A DNA stretch of 64,000 bases from Acidobacteriota bacterium (GCA_021324935.1 JAJPIE010000037.1:1-64000), one strand, 5' to 3'; numbered from the stretch's first letter, positions 17,238 to 27,984 are shown. Notes: generated by a model not told the origin, from the sequence alone. Program-made: numbers and translations.

Positions 17238-19853
17238 ATGATTTCGAACTATTCGCTGGTGACAAAGGACCTGGAACAAGCGAAGGGGAGACTGTCCTCT
17301 TTGGTGCTTGCATTGGCTTGTTTACTTCCGCCATTTCTAGCTGCTTGCAACAATAGCAGTAGCAATGGAGGCCACGCGGGCACGCCAGCCCTGACGGCCA
17401 CGGTGACGACACAAGGCAATTTCAGCAGCGGCCAACGGAACGCAACTTACACGATCCAGGTTACCAACAGCGGAACTGCCGCGACGAGCGGCACAGTTTC
17501 GGTCGTGGACCCTCCCGTGGGTTTCACCGTCACAGCCATCTCTGGAACAAACTGGACGTGTACGTTAGCGACTACGACCTGCACTTACGCTAACTCCGTG
17601 GCTGCCGGACAGGCCTTCCCGCCAATCACCGTAACGGGAAATGTCACCTCCGCAAACGGCACCCCGGTAAGCATTGCGCTGAGCCTCTCGGGTGGAGGAA
17701 CGTCGGCACCCGTGAACAGCACTCCCATGGTCACCGTGGCAGCCCCCAGTCTGAGCATAGCCAAAACGCACACTGGCAACTTCAGCTTGGGCCAGCAAGG
17801 GGCTACTTACTCGGTTATGGTAAGCAACGGGGCTTCCGCGGGAGCAACTAACGCGAAGGTAACGATAACGGAAACAGTACCGTCGGGCGAGAACTTGGTT
17901 TCTATGTCGGGCACTGGCTGGACATGCCCCGGGGCAGGAGGGTTGAACACCTGTGACCGCACCGATACACTGGCTACCGGCGCGAGCTATCCTGCGCTCA
18001 CTGTGACAGTAAATGTGTCTGCAACGGCGACGTCGCCACAGGTGAACCAAGTTAGCGTGTCGGGCGGGGGTATGGCCGGTTCGGTTTTGGCCAGCGACTC
18101 GACAACGCTCAATGCTCCAACAATTGCGTCAATCTCGGTTTCGCCGTCATCCCCTTCCATTGGGATGGGCGGTACTCAGCAGTTCACGGCAACCGCCCAA
18201 GACAGCGGCGGCAACGTGATCAGCGGTGTGACCTTCACATGGGCCAGCAGCGCCACGAATGTCGTCATAATCGACAGCAACGGCCTCGCCACCGGCGTGA
18301 GCCCAGGCACATCCCAGATTACTGCTTCTGCAGACGGTATCACAAGCGCGCAAGATACGCTCACGGTCACCTCGTCGATCGCCTGCGGCTCAAGCGGCAG
18401 CGAATCGCTGCTGAACGGGTCATATGCGTTTTTGCTGAAGGGGTTCGACAGCTCGAATAATCCAGTTCTCATCGGCGGCGTGCTTACTTTCAATGGTGCT
18501 GATAACAATGGATCGATCACTGCAGGCGCCATCGATATGAATCTGAATTCCGGAGTGCAGTCGAATCTCGCCGTGACTTCTGGTTCCTACGGAATCGGTT
18601 CGGATCAGCGCGGGTGCATGACGATTACCACGGCGGCGGGAACGCAGAACTATCGCTTCGCTCTCGGCAATATTGCCGGCGGTGTGGCCTCGACAGGACA
18701 TGTGATTGGCTTCGATCAAGGGGGACCGTTCACCGCAGGCATCCTGCGCAAACAGACGACCTCGGCCTTCTCCACTTCACAGGTCACTGGCAGCTACGTC
18801 TTTGGCGTATCCTCCATCCTGAATGTGGCTCAAGGCGGCGGCAAATTCGCTGCCGTCGGCCTGCTCAACTTCTCTTCTGGCACCGTCACCGGCGGTGAGG
18901 TTGATCTCAACACCAACGGCACGTTGGACGCCAACCCCGCTAACACAACGTGGCCGGCGAGTCCGCTCACCTATAGTGGTGGCACCTATTCCATCTCAAG
19001 CACCAATGGCCGTGGCGCGCTGTCCATCACTCTGAATGTCCCAGGCGCGTCTCCAATCAACACGATCATTTACGTAGTTTCTTCGACCGAGGTGCTCATC
19101 CTGAGCAGCGATTTTCAAACCAATGCCACGGGTAACAATATCTTTGCTGGCGTGGCGCTGCAGCAATCCGGAACACCCTTCGCTGCCAACCCTCTTTTCG
19201 GCAGCTACATCGGATACGACTCAGGATTGGGCAACACGGGCACCGGCAGGGCCGAGATCACTCTCTTAGGTCCGGCGACCTCTGGAAACAACACGGTCAA
19301 CGTCAACCTGTTGAGGAACGACGGCGGCACTTTCTCCCCCGGTTCCTTTTCCGGAACTTATAGCGTTTCATCGACAGGACGGATGATCCTGTCCGGAGGT
19401 GGCCATGCGCCAGTACTCTACCTTGCAAATGACAACCAGGCATTCTTTCTGAGGAGTAATCCCAGTGTTGATTCAGGCTTTTTTGAGTCCCAAAGCGGCA
19501 GCCCCTTCTCCAATTCCTCGGCGAGCGGAACTTACGCTTACGGCCCTATCGATCCCGAAAACCTCAACGGCAATTACGGGTCGGGCGTGGCCATATTCGA
19601 CCCGGCCACTGGGAGCATAAGCGAGACTGACGACGGCAACCAAAGTGGCGGCACTCCCGGGCTCGGTCATACGGGGAGTCTCACCTACTCCATTGATTCC
19701 ACAGGTTTGGGCTTGAGCCCGTCCGGTTGCTCCATCTCCATCACACCGGCAACGTGTCAAACGATTTTCTATTTCATTTCGCCGACGAAGGCGGTCCTCA
19801 TCAATAACAATCCACAGTCCACCACCCCGAAGGTGTATCTCTTAGATCAGTGA
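17238..19853 (+). CDS. Large Ig-like lipoprotein
   Basis: About 871 aa, from the ATG after GTGAGG, nine codons inside the track ORF. The N-terminus carries a lipobox (LPPFLAAC), so it is lipid-anchored. Two DUF11-like beta repeats follow (NATYTIQVTNSGTAATSGTV and GATYSVMVSNGASAGATNAK), then a BIG2-type Ig domain (SISVSPSSPSIGMGGTQQFTA, SSATNVVIIDSNGLATGVSPG), then a repeated C-terminal domain built of units such as GSYAFLLKGFD, GSYVFGVSS, GSYIGYDSG and GTYAYGPID. It is Ser/Thr/Gly-rich and probably surface exposed, with adhesion or a matrix role. The divergent winged-helix regulator may control it. Confidence 0.75.
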   Translation: MISNYSLVTKDLEQAKGRLSSLVLALACLLPPFLAACNNSSSNGGHAGTPALTATVTTQGNFSSGQRNATYTIQVTNSGTAATSGTVSVVDPPVGFTVTAISGTNWTCTLATTTCTYANSVAAGQAFPPITVTGNVTSANGTPVSIALSLSGGGTSAPVNSTPMVTVAAPSLSIAKTHTGNFSLGQQGATYSVMVSNGASAGATNAKVTITETVPSGENLVSMSGTGWTCPGAGGLNTCDRTDTLATGASYPALTVTVNVSATATSPQVNQVSVSGGGMAGSVLASDSTTLNAPTIASISVSPSSPSIGMGGTQQFTATAQDSGGNVISGVTFTWASSATNVVIIDSNGLATGVSPGTSQITASADGITSAQDTLTVTSSIACGSSGSESLLNGSYAFLLKGFDSSNNPVLIGGVLTFNGADNNGSITAGAIDMNLNSGVQSNLAVTSGSYGIGSDQRGCMTITTAAGTQNYRFALGNIAGGVASTGHVIGFDQGGPFTAGILRKQTTSAFSTSQVTGSYVFGVSSILNVAQGGGKFAAVGLLNFSSGTVTGGEVDLNTNGTLDANPANTTWPASPLTYSGGTYSISSTNGRGALSITLNVPGASPINTIIYVVSSTEVLILSSDFQTNATGNNIFAGVALQQSGTPFAANPLFGSYIGYDSGLGNTGTGRAEITLLGPATSGNNTVNVNLLRNDGGTFSPGSFSGTYSVSSTGRMILSGGGHAPVLYLANDNQAFFLRSNPSVDSGFFESQSGSPFSNSSASGTYAYGPIDPENLNGNYGSGVAIFDPATGSISETDDGNQSGGTPGLGHTGSLTYSIDSTGLGLSPSGCSISITPATCQTIFYFISPTKAVLINNNPQSTTPKVYLLDQ

Positions 19854-20103
19854 GGCGTGTCTGGCTGATGTGCTTTGGCGAAAAATTGTCTTGGTTCGAA
19901 GCCGAGACTGGCCGGAAATCCGGAAATTGTCCCGAGCATAGTTTGCGACTGGGACTGGCGAGTGTGGCGGGCGAGCAGGACAGACGGAACGTTTCCCGGA
20001 GTATGTCCTACTCCAACTAGCGACCAAAGGGCTCCGCATCCCGCCACACGCCCATTCGAAACTTATCGCGCTAAATAGTTAGTGACTTAGTATATCTTTC
20101 CGC

Positions 20104-20124
20104 GCTATCACACGTTGTGATAGC
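20104..20124. promoter_or_regulatory. Perfect palindrome, possible operator
   Basis: GCTATCACA-CGT-TGTGATAGC is a perfect 9-bp inverted repeat in the 827-bp gap 19854-20680, just after an A/T-rich stretch (TAGTTAGTGACTTAGTATATC). Its half-sites face the opposite way to a CRP site, so it is more likely an operator of another repressor or activator. The following pyrimidine-rich 550 bases to the DinB start show no credible gene, although one long frame is open across them. Confidence 0.35.
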
Positions 20125-20680
20125 CGCGTACCATCTCGCCCTGGCTCGTACTGCCGCTCCCGACTTCCTTCGCTGCCTTGTCCCCGCCGTATTACTTTCC
20201 AATTTGCAGCCCCAATCTTCGCGTAATTTTCGCGTTACATTCCGCAACTCCTTTCCTTCTCGCTCTCACAACCATTTCCGCCCATTTCTTCCGCTAAGTC
20301 CTTTCGCTGCCACTCTTAGGCGAACTCCCAGGGCTACCCCTTGCCAATACCCACCGATCACCGGCCTACAGAAGCCTCTATTCTCCCACGCAGATGCCTC
20401 CGTCCTGGCCTACCGTTTTCCATTTTCCAATTTAGATTTTCCCACTTCTCCTGGCCACCGCTTATGGCTAACGGCTTACGGCTCCAGCACCTCTTTGCCT
20501 CGCGGCTCTCGGGTCGCAGCTTACGTCCCCTCCGCCCATCACCAATCCCGTCCGCCTCAGAAGGCGGCCGCCACAAGCTTCAAGCCTTCTTCTCTTGCTC
20601 GCCACTCGTCACTTCGTACCAACATCCACCCAGCCCGCATCCTACAGATCGCCGTCCATTCCATCCGAGGTGATCTCGAC

Positions 20681-21211
20681 ATGAATTCCATCACGCCCGA
20701 GCAGGCCGCGTTTCTCCTGCAATACAATCTTCCCGCGGTGAAGAACGAGCATCGCACCACCGCCGCCGTCATCGCTGCCATCCCCTCCGCCAACGCCGAC
20801 TATCGCCCCGACCCGCAATCCAAAACCGCCGCCGAGCTTGCCTGGCACATCGCTGCCGCCGAGCATCGTTTTTATGGCGGCGTCGTCGCCGGCGCCTTCG
20901 ACTTCAACGCCATCCCTCGCCCCGAGGGCGGCATCACTCCCGAAAACATCTCCAAGTGGTACGAAGCCACCTTCGCCAAAAATTTTGAAGCGCTCACGCA
21001 CCTCTCGGGCGAACAAGCCGCCAAAATTCTCGACTTCCGCGGCGCCTTCCAGTTTCCCGCCGTCGCCTTCGTCGATTTCAGCCTGCGCCACTCGATCCAC
21101 CATCGCGGACAACTCTCCGCCTATTTGCGCGCCATGGGCGGCAAAGTCCCCGCGATCTACGGCGAAAGCTATGATTCCGAGCTGGCCAAGAAAGCCGCGC
21201 AAGCCGGCTGA
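20681..21211 (+). CDS. DinB family protein
   Basis: A 176-aa cytoplasmic protein. The start is the ATG after GAGGTGA; the track ORF begins 188 codons earlier in low-complexity C/T-rich DNA that I regard as non-coding. Features of the DinB/YfiT four-helix fold are visible: the metal-binding His residues in AELAWHIAAAEHRFYGG and FSLRHSIHHRGQLSAYLRAMG, the last being the typical C-terminal HxxxHRGQ motif. Members act as metal-dependent enzymes or thiol transferases in stress responses; the substrate here is unknown. It stands alone. Confidence 0.82.
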   Translation: MNSITPEQAAFLLQYNLPAVKNEHRTTAAVIAAIPSANADYRPDPQSKTAAELAWHIAAAEHRFYGGVVAGAFDFNAIPRPEGGITPENISKWYEATFAKNFEALTHLSGEQAAKILDFRGAFQFPAVAFVDFSLRHSIHHRGQLSAYLRAMGGKVPAIYGESYDSELAKKAAQAG

Positions 21212-21319
21212 AGGCAACAGAAGGGAGCGCTTACTTTTTTACAAGCGAGCTTCGCCCGTGCATGGTCCTTGGGGAGCGCAGCTTTAGCTCCGACGTAGAG
21301 ACTAGGCTACCAAGCGGCT

Positions 21320-22390
21320 TCAGCCCCTGAGGGCCGCTCTTATGCGTGCGCCCGCGCTCCCAAACATGACGCCACAGCGGAACATCTGGAACTCCGGCAC
21401 TTCGCGAATGTTCACCACCCGCGCCGGCACAAAAATCGCCGGGGCGTTCGGCGATTCCGGCGAAAATGGCACGGCGATCTGCACCTCTGTCGAGATGACG
21501 TACGGATTTTTGGTGCGAAAGCCCAGGCCGCCGCGCGACATGTCGATGCACGTCACCACGTCGTCGCCGAACGCTGCGCTGCGCACGCACGCAAAATAGT
21601 TCACCTTCGCCCGCACGCGATTCCTCCGGTCCTCGAGCGCCGCGCTCGCAGCCCGCGATTCGTTCCAATGTTTGGTTTCCGCGGATGCCCGTGCCTCGCG
21701 GACGCCCGCGTTTTCACGTGCTTCGTGCGGCCGCGCGCTCGCTCGCCGATCCATCGTTGGCGGCAGGCATTCCGCCAGCGGCTGCAAATCCCACTCGTGT
21801 TCCTCGATCACGCCCTCGCTCGCAAGCGGGCGCACGCTTTCCCGCCGCTGAACTTCTACACACTTTGGAGCCGCTTGCTTCGGCTTGGCGCGTGGTTCCA
21901 CCCCTGCTTCCGGGCGTTTCCACACCGTCGCGAAGCCGCATTCGCCGCAATACTTCACCAATCCGCCGTGAATCGCCACCACGTCGAACTCGAAGTCGCC
22001 GTTTAACACCGTCTCCGGCGAGCCGCAAGCCGAACACTCGAGCAAAAATTCCAGCGGGCGCTCTTCGAGCGAAGGCGGTGGCGGAAAATCCACTTGCCAG
22101 AAGTCCATGGAGTCGTCCAGAAACGCCACGCCGTAGGTGTGCTTGTCGCCTTGTTCGCCGATTTCGCCGACTACGCGAACTTCCGCTTCGCGATTGGTCA
22201 CCATCGAACGCAAGACGAGTTCCTGCTCCGCGAGCAGCTTGTGGGAAGAAACCACACCCGCGCCGTGCAGGCTCAGCACCACGGTGTGGGTCACTTCCGA
22301 AAACACGCGGCCTTCGGTGTCGCTGCCGATGAGAAGAATGGGAACGGACTTCGAGATGCGCCCGCTGCGGCGCAGTTTTTTGTACGTCAT
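21320..22390 (-). CDS. PilZ domain protein with internal zinc-ribbon-like module
   Basis: A 356-aa cytoplasmic protein with two PilZ-like regions. The N-terminal one (RRSGRISKSVPILLIGSDTEGRVFSEVTHTVVLSLHGAGVV) and the C-terminal one (RRNRVRAKVNYFACVR ... DMSRGGLGFRTKNPY) each keep an approximation of RxxxR and the DxSxxG motif that binds c-di-GMP; the C-terminal copy is the better match. Between them CSACGSP...YCGECGF looks like a four-Cys zinc ribbon. It probably acts as a c-di-GMP receptor affecting motility or envelope functions. It is separated from the downstream-oriented glycosyltransferase gene by a terminator. Confidence 0.78.
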   Translation of the reverse strand: MTYKKLRRSGRISKSVPILLIGSDTEGRVFSEVTHTVVLSLHGAGVVSSHKLLAEQELVLRSMVTNREAEVRVVGEIGEQGDKHTYGVAFLDDSMDFWQVDFPPPPSLEERPLEFLLECSACGSPETVLNGDFEFDVVAIHGGLVKYCGECGFATVWKRPEAGVEPRAKPKQAAPKCVEVQRRESVRPLASEGVIEEHEWDLQPLAECLPPTMDRRASARPHEARENAGVREARASAETKHWNESRAASAALEDRRNRVRAKVNYFACVRSAAFGDDVVTCIDMSRGGLGFRTKNPYVISTEVQIAVPFSPESPNAPAIFVPARVVNIREVPEFQMFRCGVMFGSAGARIRAALRG

Positions 22391-22440
22391 CCTGGCTACC
22401 TGGGGAAGGGGCCAAGAATTCTTCCCGCTCAGGATACAGG

Positions 22441-22466
22441 AAAAAGCCGCTGGCAGAGCGGTTTTT
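22441..22466 (-). terminator. Bidirectional terminator between PilZ and glycosyltransferase genes
   Basis: AAAAAGCCGCT-GGCAG-AGCGGTTTTT reads as a short GC stem flanked by A-run and T-run on either strand. It lies 76 nt after the stop codon of the minus-strand glycosyltransferase gene. Confidence 0.7.
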
Positions 22467-22541
22467 CGAGCGAGATGGGCCAGCCAATATTGAGTTTTGT
22501 CCCGAAGATAACTGTTTCAGAAAGGAACAGAGGCGGAAGAT

Positions 22542-23480
22542 TCAGCGAGGCAGGCCGGCACTGGCTGAGCAGCCGCACAGATGCCAAGCGATCAGCCGGC
22601 GGTGTACGGCGAATTTTTCGCGCCAGCGCTGGGATTGCCCCAGTGTCAACGCGGTGAACAAACCGCTGAACAGTGCGTCGATGACCAGCCGAAGCAGCAA
22701 ACCGACACGCAGCACAAAGCGAGCGGCCAGACCGCGATGTTTGGCGAAATAAGCGTAACGCGAGCGCCAATATTCAATGCGGGCGGCGGCGAGGTTTTGT
22801 CTCGCGGTTTGTCCCTGCCCATGCCAAACGCGGACCTGGGGAAGATGCGTGGTGGAAAATCCAGCCTGGCGTGCGCGCAAGCAGAAATCCGTCTCTTCGA
22901 GGAAAAAGAAGAAGCGCTCATCCAGGCCGCCGAGCAGATCCCAAACGGACCGGCGAACCAGGAAAAACGCGCCGATGACGGAATCGACCTCGAGCGGTTC
23001 GCGGAATTCCTGCTCTTTGCCCGGAAATTCCTTCGGCCAGAAGGTGCGCAGCAGAAATTTGTTTAAAAGCTCCGTAGCCAGGGAAGGGAAGTTGGCGATG
23101 GAGTTCTGTTTGCGCCCGTTCGGATGATAAAGCTGGCCGCCGACAATGCCGCAGCAGGGATGCCCGCGCATCCAGTCGACTGCGATTTGCAGAGCATCCG
23201 GCGCGATCCGCGCATCGGAATTCAGGAGCAACAGAAACTCGCCGCGAGCTTCGCGGGAGGCGAAATTCACGCCGCGCGCAAAGCCGAGATTCCGCTCCAT
23301 GTAAAAATAATGAATTTGCGGAAAAGCTTTCGGCAAAACTTCCCGTGTCTCGTCCGTGGAGCCGTTGTCCACGACGTGAATCTCTTTGGAAAGCGCGTCG
23401 GTGGATGCGAGCACGGACTCAATAGCTTCGCGGGTCTGGTGGCAGGTGTTGCGCGTGAGCAGAATGACGGAAACGTCCAA
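22542..23480 (-). CDS. Glycosyltransferase family 2 (rhamnosyltransferase-like)
   Basis: A 312-aa GT-A enzyme. Visible motifs are SVILLTRNTCHQTREAIESV (nucleotide-binding strand), VVDNGSTDETREVL, LLNSDARIAPDAL (the DxD-like metal site) and EETDFCLRARQAGF (the catalytic ED region). This pattern is that of GT2 enzymes close to WbbL-type rhamnosyltransferases that build surface polysaccharide from nucleotide sugars at the inner membrane. The C-terminus has an amphipathic, partly hydrophobic segment (VLRVGLLLRLVIDALFSGLF) that may bind the membrane. The start is supported by GAGGAGCG. The donor and acceptor cannot be told. Confidence 0.85.
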   Translation of the reverse strand: MDVSVILLTRNTCHQTREAIESVLASTDALSKEIHVVDNGSTDETREVLPKAFPQIHYFYMERNLGFARGVNFASREARGEFLLLLNSDARIAPDALQIAVDWMRGHPCCGIVGGQLYHPNGRKQNSIANFPSLATELLNKFLLRTFWPKEFPGKEQEFREPLEVDSVIGAFFLVRRSVWDLLGGLDERFFFFLEETDFCLRARQAGFSTTHLPQVRVWHGQGQTARQNLAAARIEYWRSRYAYFAKHRGLAARFVLRVGLLLRLVIDALFSGLFTALTLGQSQRWREKFAVHRRLIAWHLCGCSASAGLPR

Positions 23481-23757
23481 ACAGAGCGCTCCTCGGTTGA
23501 AACGCCATCGGCCGCGCCTGGCGTGGCCTGCTTGAGTTTAGCAAGAGAGGAGCGAGCGGCAACAGAATAAGGCGAAGTGATGCAGGTAAATGGCGCAAGG
23601 GAAGATGCTCTGTTCCAGACGAAATGCGCCATCGTGTGGCGAACTCAGCCAGGCAGGCAGCGTTAGAGCACATTTCCCCGCGCAGTTCGGCACATAATTT
23701 TGCGAGCGAGGCCCATGAAACGAGGACCCACTCACTGCCTGTAGCTGCCCCACGGCT

Positions 23758-23774
23758 GGCCCGTGAGGTGCCAA
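23758..23774 (-). promoter_or_regulatory. Weak candidate sigma-54 promoter before the glycosyltransferase gene
   Basis: On the minus strand TTGGCACCTCACGGGCC has a perfect TTGGCAC -24 element and a GC at the right 12-nt spacing, but the -12 element is GGGC instead of TTGC. It lies in the 310-bp gap (23481-23790) between the regulator and the glycosyltransferase gene, where I see no other feature. It could also be part of a terminator for the regulator gene. Confidence 0.25.
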
Positions 23775-23790
23775 GTGCCACCGGGTGGCC

Positions 23791-25215
<1,425 letters not shown>

Positions 25216-25227
25216 GTCCCACAAGAA

Positions 25228-25244
25228 GGCAACCCCTGTGCCAA
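25228..25244 (-). promoter_or_regulatory. Sigma-54 (-24/-12) promoter of the NtrC-type gene
   Basis: On the minus strand TTGGCACAGGGGTTGCC matches TTGGCACG-N4-TTGCA almost perfectly, with GG and GC 12 nt apart. The expected transcription start is about 2 nt before the regulator's ATG. That gives a nearly leaderless mRNA, or the true start codon is a little further in. It suggests the regulator gene is itself sigma-54 dependent. Confidence 0.7.
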
Positions 25245-25461
25245 ACAGGATGTATGTTTCAGGGAGACCGCAAGCCGGGAGCCTCCTGAGAGTTGCGCGG
25301 CAGGGAAGTGCCAATAAGTGGAACGCCATCAAACAGGTGGGACAATTCAGAGAAGAGCACGAGTTGTGAAGCGTGGAGAAGGGGAGGGATGAGTAGAGTT
25401 TAAGAAGCTCAGAAAGCTGTTTCCAAATCGGGCCATTGTCCCGAATTGGATGGGAAGCCAT

Positions 25462-25779
25462 CTAATTTACGAAGAAACTTTCCTTGCTGTGGCGCGGTTG
25501 CACGCCATTCAGACGAAACTGGTGATGCCCTTCCGGACTGCACCCAACAAATTCCGCCTCGTAGGGAATGGGATTTGCGCGGTGCGCCGCCGTTGGGAGG
25601 ATCGGGCGCACGAAAATGATGGAGCCTTCCGAGAGCATGCGGCTGAGGGTCACATGCTTTCCGGCGAATTCGTCCCAGCCGAGCTCGGAGCGCTCGACAA
25701 AAAAGATCTCGTCTTCATCCCAGCCCGAAACTTCCACCAGACCGCTCTGCTGGAGGGAAAAAGATTCCGTGGATTTCAT
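25462..25779 (-). CDS. Hypothetical protein
   Basis: A 105-aa soluble protein from the ATG at MKSTESFSLQQSGLV, which follows GGAGGAAG; the track adds 12 codons. The body has a beta-rich, PilZ-like appearance (SGLVEVSGWDEDEIFFVE, KHVTLSRMLSEGSIIFVRP, AEFVGCSPEGHHQFRL), with strands ending in a possible small barrel. The RxxxR and DxSxxG signatures of true PilZ domains are absent. It lies upstream of the NtrC-type gene on the same strand, 217 bp before its promoter element. I do not recognise the family. Confidence 0.55.
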   Translation of the reverse strand: MKSTESFSLQQSGLVEVSGWDEDEIFFVERSELGWDEFAGKHVTLSRMLSEGSIIFVRPILPTAAHRANPIPYEAEFVGCSPEGHHQFRLNGVQPRHSKESFFVN

Positions 25780-25978
25780 AAGCCGCTTCCTCCGCTCCTG
25801 AAAAGAGCAGTTCATCGGCCATCACCAGGAAGGGAGGCTGGCGCAGGGAAAGCACTTAGAGGAGCGCGCACCGGCCGTCTGTACAGGGTCGAGACAATCG
25901 CCGGAATCCTGGTTCAAAGTGGCAATCCATTAAGGAATCTTGAGAGGCCCGATGGAGTATTTCCGCAGAGAGTCTAAA

Positions 25979-26644
25979 TCAGAAAAAGAGACGCATGGCA
26001 ACGGCCTCGACATAGGGATACACGCTGCGGAAAACGTACAGCGCGACCAATATTCCCGCGAGCGCATAATTGCTGCCGCGAATCTTGTCGAGATAGCTTT
26101 GCGCGGTGCGTTCGCTCATCAGCACCATGATACCGGCGCTGCCGTCGAGTGGAGGCACGGGGAGCAGATTGAATGTGCCTAGAAGAAGATTCAGCGAGAA
26201 AACGATGCTCAGCGCGATTCCCAGGAAGCTGGGCGCGCCGGTGACGGGTTCGCGATGGAAAAGATGCAGATAACGGCCGGCGCGAAGAGCAAGCACGGCG
26301 AGGAACATCAGCGTGAAGTTGGCAGCGGGACCCGCGAGGGCCATCCAGCCGGCGCGGCGCGGATGGCGGCGTTCCCATACTGGGTCGTAAGGCGCGCTCG
26401 CCCATCCGATCATGCCTCCGCCGGAAAGGAAGAAGCTCAGAAGCGGGAAAACCACCATTCCAAACGGAGAGCGCCGGATGTGGGGAATCGGATTCAAGCT
26501 GACCTGGCCGCCGAGAGCCGCGGTGGTGTCTCCCCCCAACTGAGCGACAAGCGCGTGGGAAGCTTCGTGGCAGGTGGTGGAAAAGAGAAAGACCATGTAG
26601 GAAATGAACCCGATCATCAGCATTTCGGGGGAAAGAGCGTTCAT
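25979..26644 (-). CDS. Site-2 protease (peptidase M50) family membrane protein
   Basis: A 221-aa polytopic membrane metalloprotease. The zinc motif HEASH lies in the first helix (FLFSTTCHEASHALVAQLGG), and the third ligand is in FNLLPVPPLDGS near residue 165; NPIPHI and ALAGPAANF are also family landmarks. Length and lack of a PDZ domain fit the small cytoplasmic-side branch of the family. M50 enzymes cut proteins inside the membrane in regulated proteolysis, for example of anti-sigma factors. No anti-sigma gene is adjacent, so the substrate is unknown. Confidence 0.85.
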   Translation of the reverse strand: MNALSPEMLMIGFISYMVFLFSTTCHEASHALVAQLGGDTTAALGGQVSLNPIPHIRRSPFGMVVFPLLSFFLSGGGMIGWASAPYDPVWERRHPRRAGWMALAGPAANFTLMFLAVLALRAGRYLHLFHREPVTGAPSFLGIALSIVFSLNLLLGTFNLLPVPPLDGSAGIMVLMSERTAQSYLDKIRGSNYALAGILVALYVFRSVYPYVEAVAMRLFF

Positions 26645-26851
26645 GATTGCTTCCGCTTTTGATCGCGCATGAGAAAACCGAAGACCTCAGGCGGGACTGG
26701 GCGTTGCGCCCTCCTTTGATTCAAATTTGATTCAGAATAACGCGGCGCTTTGGGCAGAGCGCGGAAATTCAAAACACGCGGCGAGTATCACATGCAGGAC
26801 CCGGAGCACGTCTCGCCCCCGTCAGACTAGCGCAAACCGCTTCCAACCTCA

Positions 26852-26872
26852 AAATATCGACTTACGATATTT
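26852..26872. promoter_or_regulatory. Perfect inverted repeat, candidate operator of the alcohol dehydrogenase gene
   Basis: AAATATCG-ACTTA-CGATATTT is a perfect 8-bp repeat in the 338-bp divergent gap 26645-26982, about 110 bp before the dehydrogenase ATG. The A/T-rich core differs from the surroundings. It is shaped like a site for a small dimeric repressor (PadR, BlaI or TetR type). No regulator gene is adjacent. Confidence 0.45.
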
Positions 26873-26982
26873 GCGGGGCTGCGCCTTCCCTTCAGCTATA
26901 GTTTTGTGTATCGTTATTGCAACACGTGTGTTGGCCGCCTTCCTTTGTGATGTGCGGAGGAAATCCGAACTGAGGGCTTGCG

Positions 26983-27984
26983 ATGAAAGCCTGTTTCCTG
27001 CGCACACCTGCCGCAATTGAAACAAATCCCCTCGAGTATGGCGAATTTCCGAAGCCGGTGCCGGCGGCCGGCGAGGCTCTGATTCGCGTGGAGGTGTGCG
27101 GCGTTTGCCGCACGGACCTGCACGTGATTGAGGGAGAACTCACGGCCAAGAGATCGCCAGTGATTCCCGGGCACCAGGTGGTGGGCCACGTCGCTGCGCG
27201 CGGCACCGGAGCGGAGCGGTTGCTCCTCGGAGCGCGGGTTGGGGTGGCGTGGCTGCACAGGACGGACCAGAGTTGCGAATACTGCAAGCGCGGCGAAGAA
27301 AATCTTTGCGATCATCCGGAGTTCACGGGTTACACGGTGAACGGAGGCTACGCGGAATACCTGGTGGCGCCGGAGAATTTTGTGTATCCATTGCCGGAGA
27401 AGCTCTCCGCGGAACTCGCCGCGCCGTTACTCTGCGCGGGGATCATCGGCTACCGATGCCTGCGATTGAGCGGAGTGAAAGCGGGGGCAAAACTTGGTCT
27501 CTACGGATTTGGCGCCGCAGGTCACGTGGCCATACAGGTGGCGCGCTATTGGGGAGTGGAAGTGTATGCCTCCACGCGGGATGCGCGGCATCGAAAGTTG
27601 GCAAGCGAGTTAGGCGCGATCTGGACCGGCGGCACACTGGAGGCACCCCCGGAGAAACTCGATGCGGCAATCGTGTTCGCTCCGGCCGGGGAGATTGTGC
27701 CGGCTGCACTCGCCGCCTTGCGCAAGGGAGGTAGGCTGATTCTGGGCGGCATCCACATGAGCGATATCCCCCGCTTTCCGTATTCCCTGCTTTATCAGGA
27801 GCGGATGATACGAACTGTGGCCAACAACACGCGCCAGGACGGAGAGGAATTTCTTCGCCTGGCGGCGGAGATTCCGGTACATACGCACGTGCAGATGTTT
27901 CCGCTGGCGGACGCGAATCGCGCGCTGAACGCGCTGAAGAATGATGCGATTCCGGGCGCAGCGGTACTGCGCGTCCACGATTGA
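26983..27984 (+). CDS. Zinc-dependent alcohol dehydrogenase family protein
   Basis: A 333-aa medium-chain dehydrogenase/reductase that oxidises alcohols or reduces aldehydes with NAD(P). Catalytic zinc region: [16 protein letters not shown] with Cys39, and PGHQVVGHV with His64. The structural zinc loop reads [16 protein letters not shown]; the usual first Cys of CxxCxxC is Asp95, leaving Cys98, Cys101 and Cys109. The Rossmann motif is [21 protein letters not shown]. The sequence is close in pattern to the AdhA-like group. The start follows a plausible leader (GAACTGAGGGCTTGCG). It runs toward the transpeptidase gene 48 nt downstream and may be co-transcribed. Confidence 0.88.
   Translation: MKACFLRTPAAIETNPLEYGEFPKPVPAAGEALIRVEVCGVCRTDLHVIEGELTAKRSPVIPGHQVVGHVAARGTGAERLLLGARVGVAWLHRTDQSCEYCKRGEENLCDHPEFTGYTVNGGYAEYLVAPENFVYPLPEKLSAELAAPLLCAGIIGYRCLRLSGVKAGAKLGLYGFGAAGHVAIQVARYWGVEVYASTRDARHRKLASELGAIWTGGTLEAPPEKLDAAIVFAPAGEIVPAALAALRKGGRLILGGIHMSDIPRFPYSLLYQERMIRTVANNTRQDGEEFLRLAAEIPVHTHVQMFPLADANRALNALKNDAIPGAAVLRVHD

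Noticed and set aside
20117-20680. 188-codon upstream extension of the DinB protein
   Set aside because: Pyrimidine-rich, Pro/Ser/Arg-rich translation without family similarity. GAGGTGA marks the internal ATG.
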